Below, in pieces: positions 56,254-64,000 of a stretch of DNA of 64,000 nt. The position numbers were made by a program, and so were the translations under genes. The notes beneath the pieces are model-generated. The model was not told the origin of the DNA and ran no database searches. It saw only the letters and a list, made by a program, of their open reading frames with translations. How positions within the stretch are numbered: the first letter of the stretch is position 1; each line of letters starts with the position of its first letter. Source of the stretch: Planctomycetota bacterium (GTDB lineage Bacteria > Planctomycetota > UBA1135 > UBA2386); assembly GCA_020638655.1 (NCBI GenBank), contig JACKIC010000004.1:124001-188000 (forward strand), read 5' to 3'.

Positions 56254-58970
56254 CTGCCCATGCGCCAGCGCGGCCGCGCCTCGCCGAGGCGGGCGCGCAT
56301 CGCGGCCGCGACACCGCGCAGGGCCTGCGTGTCGGCGCCGTCGGGAGGTGCGTTGGCGCCGAGCAATTCGGCGGCTTCACGCAGGGCCTCGGCGACGCCG
56401 TCGCGGCGCTCGCGTTCGAGGTTGCGTTCGGCCCAGATCGTGTCGGCCTGGGCCAACGCCACCTTGTCCTCGTCGGTGACCAGGCGGTCCTTCACCCGCC
56501 GCAGCAGCGCGATCGAGGTCCGCAGGTAGCCGTCGCCCTCGGTGTTGGGCAGCCCCATGAGCATGCGGATGGGCTTGCCGGCCGCGTCGACCGTCTCGCG
56601 CATCTCTCGGTACGAGTTGCGGCCGTCGGCGCGCAGCGCCTCGCGCAGCTGGCTGTCGGCGAGCGCCACGGCGTAGAACGCGGTGTCGGGCGCCACCGCG
56701 TCGAGGCGCGTCAGCAGCTGCATGGGGTCGACGTCGCTCGGCCCCGTGGCGCGCCACTCGCCGATCTTGTCGACGAGGTCGAGCACGTCGTAGCCGATGC
56801 CGTCGGTCGCGCCCGCGAGCTCGCTGTGCTTCGTCACCGCCTCGACGAGGCAGTCGGCGCCCGCCTGGCGGTGACCGGCGCGCACCTCGGCGAGGCCTGC
56901 CCCGAGCCAGCACATCGCCGCGTAGTGCGTGCAGCTGCCGGCGTAATCGGGGCGCGCGGCGGCGGCCGCGGCGAAACGTTCGCGCGCGGTGGTGTAGGCG
57001 GTGACGGCGTCGGCCATGCGCTCGCCGCGGCGGCAGTCCTCGGCGCGCAGCATCCACGCGTAGCCCCCGAACCACAGCGAGGCGCCGCGTTCGGGGTGGT
57101 CCTCGCCGAGGGTCTTGGTGAGCTTCTCGGTGATCTCGTCGGCGGTCTTCGCGACGAGGTCGGCGCGGCCGCCGGCCCAGAGTGCCTGGTTGAGGCACTG
57201 GCGGATCGAGCTGCCAGCGGGCACGCGCAGCGCGCCCACGCTCGCCGTGGCGAACTGCGCGCGCCACAGCCCGAACGCGCCGTGCGACGACGAGAAGCTG
57301 GTCCAGTCGTTGTCGTCGGCGAACGGACTCAGCGCGACCAGGCCGAGTGCCCGCAGCGCTTCGGCCATGCAGACCGCGGCGCCGGCCGGGTCCGTCGCGA
57401 GCTGCTGACCGTGGCGGTTCATGCAGCCGTCGCCGAGCCAGCGCAGCGCCTCGACGGTGGCGGCGTCGGTGAGCGCCTGCTCGGGCTCCAGTTCGGCCAG
57501 CGTCTTGCCGCTCGCCGCGCGCAGCGCCGCGCGCGCGAACTCGATCTCGGCCGCGAACTCGCTGCGGTAGTAGGCGCAGCGCGCGCGTTCGATCCACCAG
57601 TCGGCGCGCCCGGGCTGCTGATCGAGCACCTTGGCGTAGTTGTTCTCGGCGTCGGCGAGCAGCAGCGCGACGTCCCTGCCCCCCGACTCGACGCGGCGGC
57701 GTGCGAGGTCGAGCGAGGCCTTGGCGAAGCCTGCGCGCAGCACGACGTTGTCGCGCTCCTTGCTCAGGGCACGGTCGAGCGTGTCCAGGTCGGCCTCGAG
57801 CGCCTCCGCGGTCGGCATCTCCACCGTGAACGGATCCGGCGTGGGCGCCTCGCCGGTGGCCTGCAGGGACATGACTGCGCTCTCGAACTCGACGTAGGGC
57901 CGCTGAGCGCCGAGCGCCGTCTCGATCGCCGCTGCCGTGGGCGCGCCGAACGCCAGGGAGAGCGCCCGCGTGCCGTCGACGCACCCGATCGCATGGCAGG
58001 CGAGCAGGTAGGAACGGGTCGCGGGACTCTCGCCGTCGACCTGCGCGAGCAGCGGCAGCCATGCGGCGCCGGCATCGCGGCGCGCACCAGCGGGATCGAT
58101 CGTCTCGATCTGCTCACGCAACACCGTCGCCATCGGCACGCCGAGCCGCAGGCGCTTCACGGTCGCCACGAACCGCTGCTGCAGCGCGTTCGAGAGCCTC
58201 GGCGCCTTCACCGCGATCAGCCGCAGCGCGTCGATCGAGCCCGCGTCGCCGTCCTCGGCGAGCGCCTCGAGCGCGGCGCCCAGTTCGGCCTCGTCGTTGG
58301 TGGTCGCGATCGCCCGTTCGAGCAGCGCGCGGCCGCGGTCCGAGCGTTGGTTGGCGAGTTCTTTCCAGCCCGAAACGCGCAGCGGCACCGGCGGCGGCAC
58401 CTTCTTGGCGGTCTCGATCACCGCGCGGTCGATGTCCTGCAGGTCGAAGCTCAGCGACAGGTCCCAGCCCTTCTTGCCGTCGGGCGAGATCACCGCGTGG
58501 CGCGGCGCCACGCGTTCGCCGTCGGCGAGCAGCGACTGGAACATCGCCGGCTCGTTGACGATGTGTTCACCGCAGGTGCAGCAGCCCAGGCGCGGGCACG
58601 GGATGCGGTTGCCCTGGTCGTCGAAGTCGCGCGGGTTGTGGCGGAACAGGCTCGCGACGACGCAGATGTAGCTGCGGCTCGCAGCCACGAACTTGGGGTC
58701 GCGGTACTCCTCGTGCACGATGCGGTCGCTGGCGCTCTCACCGTCCATGTTGACGGCGAGCAGCACGGGCCGGTGCGTGGTCAGGCTCAGGGCGAGCGCG
58801 TCGTCGAGGCTGCGTTCCCAGTGGATCTGGTGGGCGTCGTCGACGGCGGCGCCGCTCGGGTCGACCGCGCCGCCGGGTGGGAGCATCGCGTCGCCGCCAC
58901 CCAGGGACTGGCAGCCGAACAGATACAGGCAGGCGAACAGGGACGGAACGGAGCGCGGCAGTCGTGGCAT
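56250..58970 (-). CDS. lipoprotein with thioredoxin-like and TPR-like regions
   Basis: 906 residues. The signal ends LYLFGC, a lipobox. A thioredoxin-like region follows (HWERSLDDALALSLTTHRPV, then LLAVNMDGESASDRIVHEEY) but the redox CxxC is replaced. A Cys cluster (CPRLGCCTCGEH) sits ~25 residues later and might bind metal or form disulfides. The rest is a long alpha-helical array (ERAIATTNDEAELGAALEAL, LADAENNYAKVLDQQPGRAD, RPDYAGSCTHYAAMCWLG) resembling TPR or SEL1 repeats. Attached to the inner or outer membrane, probably a scaffold. Translationally coupled to the propeller gene that follows. Divergent from a sigma-factor gene. Confidence 0.65.
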   Translation of the reverse strand: MPRLPRSVPSLFACLYLFGCQSLGGGDAMLPPGGAVDPSGAAVDDAHQIHWERSLDDALALSLTTHRPVLLAVNMDGESASDRIVHEEYRDPKFVAASRSYICVVASLFRHNPRDFDDQGNRIPCPRLGCCTCGEHIVNEPAMFQSLLADGERVAPRHAVISPDGKKGWDLSLSFDLQDIDRAVIETAKKVPPPVPLRVSGWKELANQRSDRGRALLERAIATTNDEAELGAALEALAEDGDAGSIDALRLIAVKAPRLSNALQQRFVATVKRLRLGVPMATVLREQIETIDPAGARRDAGAAWLPLLAQVDGESPATRSYLLACHAIGCVDGTRALSLAFGAPTAAAIETALGAQRPYVEFESAVMSLQATGEAPTPDPFTVEMPTAEALEADLDTLDRALSKERDNVVLRAGFAKASLDLARRRVESGGRDVALLLADAENNYAKVLDQQPGRADWWIERARCAYYRSEFAAEIEFARAALRAASGKTLAELEPEQALTDAATVEALRWLGDGCMNRHGQQLATDPAGAAVCMAEALRALGLVALSPFADDNDWTSFSSSHGAFGLWRAQFATASVGALRVPAGSSIRQCLNQALWAGGRADLVAKTADEITEKLTKTLGEDHPERGASLWFGGYAWMLRAEDCRRGERMADAVTAYTTARERFAAAAAARPDYAGSCTHYAAMCWLGAGLAEVRAGHRQAGADCLVEAVTKHSELAGATDGIGYDVLDLVDKIGEWRATGPSDVDPMQLLTRLDAVAPDTAFYAVALADSQLREALRADGRNSYREMRETVDAAGKPIRMLMGLPNTEGDGYLRTSIALLRRVKDRLVTDEDKVALAQADTIWAERNLERERRDGVAEALREAAELLGANAPPDGADTQALRGVAAAMRARLGEARPRWRMGR

Positions 58971-59106
58971 GTGGTCCTCGGTGGCGACCGGAGGATCGCG
59001 CCAACCTTAGCAGGCGCCGGCCGAGTTGCACGGGGGGCCGCGAGCCCCGGGGGGCGTCGGAAAATCTGCAACCAGGGTGTGATGTGGCGACGATCGGCGG
59101 CGAATC

Positions 59107-59640
59107 ATGGCCGACCCGATGGACGTCCCCCGTTTCACCGACCTGCTGCGCCGGCACGCCGGGCTGATCCACAAGATCGCCTACGCCTACTGCCGGGACA
59201 ACACCGACCGCGAGGACGTGGTGCAGGAGGTGGCGGTGCAGCTGTGGCGGTGCCGGGACCGGTACGACCCGGCCTTCGCCGAGACGACCTGGATCTACCG
59301 GATCGCGCTCAACGTGGCGATCTCGTTCCACCGGCGCGAACGACGGCACCGCGCGCGCCGTTCGGCGGGCGACGTGCACGCGATCACGATCGCGGCCGGC
59401 GCCGACGAGCCGAGCGAGGCGGTGCAGGAGCTGCTGCGCTGCATCGACGACCTCGGACCGCTCGACAAGGCGCTCGTGCTGTTGCATCTCGACGGCAACC
59501 AGCACGCGGCGATCGGGGAGGTGCTCGGCATCTCGGTGTCCAACGTGGGCACGAAGCTGGGGCGCATCAAGGAAAGGCTGCGCGAGGCCCTGGAGGGCGC
59601 GCGCGAACGACGACAGGAGCAGGACGATGCAACTCGATGA
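59107..59640 (+). CDS. ECF sigma factor with polytopic membrane partner
   Basis: 177 residues from the ATG at 59107. Region 2: FTDLLRRHAGLIHKIAYAYC, then DREDVVQEVAVQLWRCRDRY with DVVQE, and AETTWIYRIALNVAISFHRR. Region 4: DDLGPLDKALVLLHLDGNQH, AIGEVLGISVSNVGTKLGRI. The last 14 nt overlap the start of the next gene, whose ATG has a GGAGCAGG Shine-Dalgarno inside this gene. It resembles the ECF groups of Bacteroidetes and Acidobacteria that are paired with a small membrane protein starting MxLDxLxxxW. Confidence 0.9.
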   Translation: MADPMDVPRFTDLLRRHAGLIHKIAYAYCRDNTDREDVVQEVAVQLWRCRDRYDPAFAETTWIYRIALNVAISFHRRERRHRARRSAGDVHAITIAAGADEPSEAVQELLRCIDDLGPLDKALVLLHLDGNQHAAIGEVLGISVSNVGTKLGRIKERLREALEGARERRQEQDDATR

Positions 59641-60295
59641 TCTGCAGAAGGTGTGGACCGCGCACGGCGCGGCGCTCGAGCGGTCGCTGGCGATCGACGA
59701 ACGATTGCTGCGCGAGCTGCTGCTCGGCAAGGTGCAGCGCGCGATGCGACCGCACCTGCTGTGGCGTGCTCTCGAGGTCGCGCTGGCGCTGGTGTTCGTG
59801 GTGGTCGCCGCGCCGCTGCTGGTCGCCAACCTGGAGTCGCCGCGCTACCTGCTCGCGATCGGCGCGCTGCTGGTCTACCTCGTGGTGTTCGTCGCCAACG
59901 GCGTGCGCTCGCTGCACGCCGGCGCGCGGCTCGACCTCGGCGCGCCCGTGACCGAGATGCAGCGGGATCTGCGGCAGCTGCAGTTCGCCGAGTTCCGCGC
60001 GCTCGAGTGGGCGCTGTTCGGCGGCGTGGTGGTGTGGCTGCCGGCGTTGCTCGCGCTGTTCGAGGCGGTGACCGGCGTGCCGGCCCTGGCGCGCGTCGAC
60101 CTCGCCTGGCTGCTCGGCAACCTCGCCTTCGGCGCGGTTGTGCTCGCGGCCGGGCGCTGGTGGTCGCGGCGCTTCGTGCGCGCCGAGGCGCTGCGGCCCT
60201 GGGCGCGGCGGCTCGTCGACGCGGTGTCCGGCCGCGGCCTGCAGACGGCGGCGCGACAACTCGACGAACTGGCCAGGTTCGAACGGCAGCCGTGA
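59627..60295 (+). CDS. membrane protein, putative anti-sigma factor
   Basis: 222 residues. Starts MQLDDLQKVWTAHGAALERS, a helical cytoplasmic stretch of the kind found in proteins encoded beside ECF sigma factors in several phyla. Four hydrophobic segments follow: RALEVALALVFVVVAAPLLV, YLLAIGALLVYLVVFVANGV, WALFGGVVVWLPALLALFEA and LAWLLGNLAFGAVVLAAGRW. The C-terminus is amphipathic (AARQLDELARFERQP). The overlap with the sigma gene means both are translated together. Anti-sigma function is inferred from context; no zinc-binding HxxxCxxC motif is present. Confidence 0.7.
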   Translation: MQLDDLQKVWTAHGAALERSLAIDERLLRELLLGKVQRAMRPHLLWRALEVALALVFVVVAAPLLVANLESPRYLLAIGALLVYLVVFVANGVRSLHAGARLDLGAPVTEMQRDLRQLQFAEFRALEWALFGGVVVWLPALLALFEAVTGVPALARVDLAWLLGNLAFGAVVLAAGRWWSRRFVRAEALRPWARRLVDAVSGRGLQTAARQLDELARFERQP

Positions 60296-60306
60296 CGGGC
60301 GCGCAG

Positions 60307-60312
60307 TAGGCT
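60307..60312 (+). promoter_or_regulatory. putative -10 element, leaderless
   Basis: TAGGCT ends 9 nt before the ATG at 60322. The AGG inside could also be read as a weak Shine-Dalgarno. Confidence 0.25.
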
Positions 60313-60321
60313 GCGCGCGCC

Positions 60322-61440
60322 ATGCAACACCTCTCGCTCGCGCTCTTGTTGGGGGCCGCGTTCGCGGCGCAGTCGCCCGCACAAGAACAGGTCTACGTCC
60401 CCGGGCGCGGCGCCGACTGGCAGACCGTCGCGCACGCCGCCGCCGGCTTCGACGAAGAGCGCTTGGGCGCGGCGATCGCGTTCGCCAAGGAGCACTTCGC
60501 CGCGGACGGCGGCTTCGACCCGTCGCGCGAGCCGTACGGCACGACCATCGGCCCGACCAAGCCGCCCTCGGGCATGAACGGCCTGATCGTGATCGGCGGG
60601 CGCATCGCCGCCGAGTGGGGCGACACCGAGGAGGTCGACATGACCTTCAGCGTCACCAAGACCTACCTGTCGACGGTCGCCGGGCTCGCCGTCGACGACG
60701 GGCTGATCGCCGACGTGCACGACGCCGTGCGCGGCTACGTTCCCGACGGCAGCTTCGACGTCGCACACAACCGGCCGATCACGTGGCACCAGCTGCTCAA
60801 CCAGACCAGCGGCTGGGAAGGCACGCTGTGGGGCAAGCCCGACTGGGCCGATCGCTACAAGGGCGAGCGGCGGCCTTCCGAGGCGCCCGGCGAGCACTGG
60901 CGCTACAACGACGTGCGGGTCAACCAGCTCGCGCTGGCGCTGCTGCACGTGTGGCGCGAGCCGCTGCCGCGCGTGCTCAAGCAGCGCATCATGGACCCGA
61001 TCGGCTGCTCGCCGAAGTGGCGCTGGTACGGCTACGAGAACTCGTTCGTGACCATCGACGGGCTGTCGATGCAGTCGGTCAGCGGCGGCGGCCACTGGGG
61101 CGGCGGCATGTTCATCAACAGCCGCGACCACGCGCGGTTCGGCCTGCTGATGCTGCGCGGCGGCCGGTGGGGCGATCGCCAGCTGATCTCCGGGACCTGG
61201 CTCGAACGCGCGCGGAAGCCGACCCCGCAGAACCCCGTCTACGGCTACATGAACTGGTTCTTGAACACCGAGCAGAAGAAGCAGTTCCGCTCGGCGCCGG
61301 TCGGCGACGTCTTCTTCCTGGGCGCCGGCAGCAACGTGATCTGGCTGTGTCCGTCGCGCGACATGGTGGTCGTGGTGCGCTGGATCCAGGGCGGGTCGGT
61401 CGACGCCTTCCTCGGCAAGGTCATGGGGGCGTTCGCATGA
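60322..61440 (+). CDS. secreted serine hydrolase, beta-lactamase family
   Basis: 372 residues with a signal peptide (HLSLALLLGAAFAAQSPAQ). The fold of class C beta-lactamase/DD-peptidase-type hydrolases is complete: motif 1 is MTFSVTKTYLSTVAGLAVDD (nucleophile Ser and Lys in SVTK), motif 2 is HWRYNDVRVNQLAL (YND), and motif 3 is likely SGGGHWGGGMFINSRDHARF. Exported. It may act as an esterase, amidase or peptidase; beta-lactam resistance is not implied. The ATG of the following metalloprotease gene overlaps its stop (ATGA, 61437-61440). Confidence 0.9.
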   Translation: MQHLSLALLLGAAFAAQSPAQEQVYVPGRGADWQTVAHAAAGFDEERLGAAIAFAKEHFAADGGFDPSREPYGTTIGPTKPPSGMNGLIVIGGRIAAEWGDTEEVDMTFSVTKTYLSTVAGLAVDDGLIADVHDAVRGYVPDGSFDVAHNRPITWHQLLNQTSGWEGTLWGKPDWADRYKGERRPSEAPGEHWRYNDVRVNQLALALLHVWREPLPRVLKQRIMDPIGCSPKWRWYGYENSFVTIDGLSMQSVSGGGHWGGGMFINSRDHARFGLLMLRGGRWGDRQLISGTWLERARKPTPQNPVYGYMNWFLNTEQKKQFRSAPVGDVFFLGAGSNVIWLCPSRDMVVVVRWIQGGSVDAFLGKVMGAFA

Positions 61441-62855
61441 GCGGTCTCGCGGTGCGCGGTGTCCTCTCCCTGTTGCTGCTGTGCGTCGGCGCCGCCGGGC
61501 TGGTCGCGCAGAACACACGCGAGGCGATCGCCGCGGACTTCGAGAAGCGCCGCGACAAGGTGCTCGCCGAGGCCGGACAGCGCCATCTGCGTCTGGGCTC
61601 GTGGGCGCGCGAAGCCGGCCTCGTGCCGCAGGCGACCGCGCAGTTCCTGCGCGCGGTGGAGGTCAGCCGCGGCAAGAACCCCGGCGCGCAGACCGTGCTC
61701 GCCTACATGCGCGGACTCGGCGACGCGTTCTGGAACGTCCGGCGCAAGCGCATCCCCAAGGCGACGCTGGCCGAGTTCGACAAGCGGGCCGCCGCCAACG
61801 AGGCGAAGACGCGCAAGGACCACCTCGACCTCGCCACGCGCGCGATCGCGAGCAAGCTGGTCGAGCAGGCCAAGGAGCACTACCGCAGCGTGCTCGAGCT
61901 CGGCGGCGAGCTGCAGTGCGACGACAAGGGTGTCTGGCGGATCGAGGGCAAGCGCATCGACGAGGAGCTCGGCCAGTGGCTGAGCGATCAGTCGGCGACC
62001 GACAAACAGGGCCGCAAGGTGTTCGAGGCCGCGGGCGCGGCGGCGCCGCGCCTCGAAGGGCTCACCGTGCACGAGGACGAGCTGCTGCAGGTGCGCACCG
62101 ACCTGCCCGGCGACGCCGCCGCCCGGTTGCACGCGCTCGGCAGCGCGCTGCTGCCGCACCTGCGCGAACGGCTCGAAGGCGCGCCGACGCGGCGGTTGGT
62201 GCTGACGGTGTTCGCCAAACGCGACGACTACGTCGCCTACCTGACCGCGCGCGGCATGGCCAACCACGCGGTGGCCTCGGGTCTCGCCGACGGCGGCACC
62301 TTCCAGACGCTGGTCAGCGCGCAGCGGGTCTCGGGCGAGATGCTCGGCGATCCGGAACTGCAGGCGCTCGTGCTGCACGAGCTCTCGCACCTCTACTTCT
62401 TCGGGGTCGCGCCGGCCGGCATGCCGGAGTGGTACTCGGAGGGCTTCGCCGAGTCGTTCGGCGCGCAGGGCACGTTCACGTGGGACGGCACGACGCTGAC
62501 CGTCGGCGGCAAGCTGCCGGCCGAGCGCCTCGTCGCCGACCGGCCCAACATGCTGCCGCTGCGCCTGCTGTTCGACGCGCGCGCGCTGATCCTGCTCGGC
62601 ACGGACCGCGCCAAGGCCAACGCCTACTACACGCAGTGTTGGGCGCTGCACCGGTTCCTGCGCGAGGACGACTGCCCGTGGCGCGACCGCTTCGCGTTCT
62701 TCGAGGCCAAGTGCCGCGGCCAGGTGCTCGGCGCGCCGCAGGAGGGGCGGTCGGTGCCCGATCCGGCGCCCGCTGGCGCGCAGTTCCTGCAGCTGTTCGG
62801 CGAGGACCTCGATCGCCTGGAAGCGGCCTTCACCGAGTGGCTGGGCAAGCAGTAG
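61437..62855 (+). CDS. secreted DUF1570-like gluzincin metalloprotease
   Basis: 472 residues, with a signal peptide (LSLLLLCVGAAGLVAQ). N-terminal part: helical repeats (FEKRRDKVLAEAGQRHLRLG, EQAKEHYRSVLELGGELQCD). The peptidase part contains LQALVLHELSHLYFFG, the HELSH zinc site, and PEWYSEGFAESFG with the third ligand Glu. It resembles the enzyme at 7392-8852 in plan, with a helical region before the catalytic domain. Translationally coupled to the serine hydrolase gene, so the two exported hydrolases are made in parallel. Substrate unknown. Confidence 0.78.
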   Translation: MSGLAVRGVLSLLLLCVGAAGLVAQNTREAIAADFEKRRDKVLAEAGQRHLRLGSWAREAGLVPQATAQFLRAVEVSRGKNPGAQTVLAYMRGLGDAFWNVRRKRIPKATLAEFDKRAAANEAKTRKDHLDLATRAIASKLVEQAKEHYRSVLELGGELQCDDKGVWRIEGKRIDEELGQWLSDQSATDKQGRKVFEAAGAAAPRLEGLTVHEDELLQVRTDLPGDAAARLHALGSALLPHLRERLEGAPTRRLVLTVFAKRDDYVAYLTARGMANHAVASGLADGGTFQTLVSAQRVSGEMLGDPELQALVLHELSHLYFFGVAPAGMPEWYSEGFAESFGAQGTFTWDGTTLTVGGKLPAERLVADRPNMLPLRLLFDARALILLGTDRAKANAYYTQCWALHRFLREDDCPWRDRFAFFEAKCRGQVLGAPQEGRSVPDPAPAGAQFLQLFGEDLDRLEAAFTEWLGKQ

Positions 62856-62868
62856 GGTCTGGGCCCGC

Positions 62869-63750
62869 ATGCTGCTCGCCCTCGCCACCCGCAGCGACCT
62901 GCCCGACTGGGAGGTCGACGATCGCCACCTGCACGCCGCGCTCGCTGCGCGCGGCGTGCCGTTCGAGCGGCCGGTCTGGGACGATCCCGCGGTCGACTGG
63001 TCGAAGTTCGCGGCGGTGCTGATCCGCACCACGTGGGACTATCAGGACAAGCTGTCGGCGTTCCTCACCTGGGTCGATCGTGTCGCCGCCGCGACGCGCC
63101 TGGCGAACCCGGCGTCCGTGGTGCGCTGGAACACGCACAAGCACTACCTGCGCGAACTGCAGCAGCACGGCGTGCCGCTGGCGCCGACGCACTGGCTCGA
63201 CCGCGGCAGCCGCGTCGACGTGGCCGCACGCCTCGCCGAGCTGCGCTGCGACGAGGGTTTCCTCAAGCCGTGCGTCGGCGCGACCGCGCGTGAAACGCTG
63301 CGCTTCGGCAGCGACGCGGTGGGGATCGCCGCGGCCCAGGCGCACGTCGACCGCCTGCTGCCGGCCGAGGACCTGATGCTGCAGCCGTTCCTGCGCGCCG
63401 TGACCGAGCGCGGCGAGTGGTCGGCGATCTTCGTCGACGGCCGCGTCACGCACTGCGTGCGCAAGGTGCCGGTGCCCGGGGACTATCGTGTGCAGGACGA
63501 CTTCGGCGCGCACGACGAGCCGTACGAGCCGACCCCTGCCGAACGCGATGCCGCCGAACGCGCGATGCAGGCGGCGACCGGGCTGCTGGGCACGGACCTG
63601 CTCTACGGCCGCACCGACTGGTTGTGGCAGGACGACGGCAGCTGCGTGCTCACCGAACTCGAACTCGTCGAGCCGTCGCTGTTCTTCCGGCACGGTGCGC
63701 ACGCGGCGGCGGCGCTCGCCGACGCGTGGCTGGCGCGCATGTCCCGCTAG
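62869..63750 (+). CDS. ATP-grasp ligase-like protein
   Basis: 293 residues, cytoplasmic. N-terminal Rossmann-like part: ALATRSDLPDWEVDDRHLHA, VLIRTTWDYQDKLSAFLTWV. ATP-grasp part: NTHKHYLRELQQHGVPLAPT, then the Lys of EGFLKPCVGATARETLRFGS, LMLQPFLRAVTERGEWSAIF, and CVLTELELVEPSLFFRHG with the metal-binding Glu and Asn-like positions. Related to glutathione synthetase-type ATP-grasp proteins of the RimK/GshB style. The product (an amide bond between a carboxylate and an amine) is unknown. The stop codon shares the palindrome CTAG (63747-63750) with the convergent gene. Confidence 0.78.
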   Translation: MLLALATRSDLPDWEVDDRHLHAALAARGVPFERPVWDDPAVDWSKFAAVLIRTTWDYQDKLSAFLTWVDRVAAATRLANPASVVRWNTHKHYLRELQQHGVPLAPTHWLDRGSRVDVAARLAELRCDEGFLKPCVGATARETLRFGSDAVGIAAAQAHVDRLLPAEDLMLQPFLRAVTERGEWSAIFVDGRVTHCVRKVPVPGDYRVQDDFGAHDEPYEPTPAERDAAERAMQAATGLLGTDLLYGRTDWLWQDDGSCVLTELELVEPSLFFRHGAHAAAALADAWLARMSR

Positions 63751-64000
63751 CGCATCTTGCCGAAGTCCTTGTCGCCGGGCTCCATCTCGAGGTCGGCGAC
63801 GCCGAACTCGAGCTTCCAGAAGCCGATCTCGGGCGCGCACAGCGTCTGCAGCAGGCGGCGCACGTCGCGCCACTCGCACCACTTGTCGGCGCAGACGAGT
63901 ACCGGCACGTCGATGACCTCGGCGGCATCCGGCCCACGCTTGCGCAGCTTCTCGGCCTTCTGCATCTGCGCGCGGATCTCGAGCAGTTCGTTCTTCAAGG
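63747..64000 (-). CDS. ExbD/TolR-like protein, C-terminal part
   Basis: The frame is open to the right edge of the window, so the N-terminus with the expected membrane helix is missing. The visible 84 codons hold an amphipathic helix (LEIRAQMQKAEKLRKRG) followed by VIDVPVLVCADKWCEWRDVR, LLQTLCAPEIGFWKLEFGVA. In ExbD/TolR proteins the C-terminal domain has the pattern hPVhIxADxxxxxxxVxxhhxxhxxxGhxxhxhxh, which this matches. ExbD works with ExbB and TonB to energise outer-membrane uptake; in planctomycetes its role is less clear. Two Cys (VCADKWC) are atypical. A TTG at 63996-63998 is probably not the start. Confidence 0.6.
   Translation of the reverse strand, partial: LKNELLEIRAQMQKAEKLRKRGPDAAEVIDVPVLVCADKWCEWRDVRRLLQTLCAPEIGFWKLEFGVADLEMEPGDKDFGKMR

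Noticed and set aside
1..64000. tRNA, rRNA, riboswitch, insertion sequence, prophage or origin
   Set aside because: None recognised on reading; no transposase-like frame, cloverleaf or DnaA-box cluster was seen. A covariance-model scan would be needed to exclude small RNAs.

Overview
This window reads as chromosome of a very GC-rich Gram-negative bacterium, most likely a planctomycete (Planctomycetota). Several things point there. There are four separate ECF sigma-factor genes with unusual membrane partners. Four sulfatase domains lie within 9 kb. Tandem DUF1080 and DUF1579 proteins, FG-GAP and Kelch secreted proteins, DUF1570-type metalloproteases and a CHAT protease are all present. A C-terminal beta-sandwich module that I associate with large planctomycete secreted proteins also occurs. 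No rRNA, tRNA, CRISPR array, transposase or prophage gene was recognised. Coding density is high and many gene pairs overlap by 4 nt (ATGA or GTGA).

Layout. 1-9 kb: end of a DUF1254/DUF1214 protein, secreted FG-GAP and NHL-type propellers, dihydrolipoyl dehydrogenase (lpdA), a membrane protein and a DUF1570-like metalloprotease. 9-19.9 kb: a sigma factor fused to a membrane-anchored regulatory-like domain, an IorAB-like molybdenum hydroxylase pair, a degenerate beta-lactamase-fold protein, a RibD/DHFR-fold reductase, a large carboxypeptidase-regulatory-like protein and a GT-C-type glycosyltransferase. 19.9-30 kb: a subtilase, then a sulfatase-rich block holding a single sulfatase, a double-sulfatase fusion, a third sulfatase, a double DUF1080 protein and an aminotransferase. 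30-37.3 kb: a miniature SANT/Myb-like DNA-binding protein divergent from an iron-sulfur photolyase; a four-gene run of arylsulfotransferase-like propeller, two small membrane proteins and a PAPS-type sulfotransferase; then pruA and a HAD phosphatase.

37.4-41 kb holds an overlapping set of ECF sigma factor, anti-sigma-like membrane protein (interrupted by a +1 frameshift at a CCCC run) and TPR-CHAT caspase-like protease. The gene content resembles the Csx29/Csx30/RpoE part of type III-E CRISPR systems, but without CRISPR. 41-49 kb: a secreted FG-GAP-like protein, two tandem paralogous membrane-anchored carboxypeptidase-regulatory-like proteins, a HipBA toxin-antitoxin pair with operator-like repeats and a secreted unknown. 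49.2-50.1 kb: a thioredoxin-fold-like secreted protein with an in-frame TGA directly after a Cys, followed by a hairpin that fits the bacterial SECIS pattern, so a candidate selenoprotein. 50-64 kb: a Kelch protein, an ECF sigma factor with an LRR membrane partner, a DUF1579 tandem protein, a thioredoxin/TPR lipoprotein coupled to a propeller protein, a fourth sigma factor with a membrane partner, a serine hydrolase coupled to a metalloprotease, an ATP-grasp enzyme and the end of an ExbD-like protein.

The strongest leads are the TGA/SECIS gene, the sigma/anti-sigma/CHAT operon, the sigma-membrane fusion, the double sulfatase with a non-canonical first active site, and the putative sulfation module. 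All functional calls are from reading sequence and recalled family features; no search was run.
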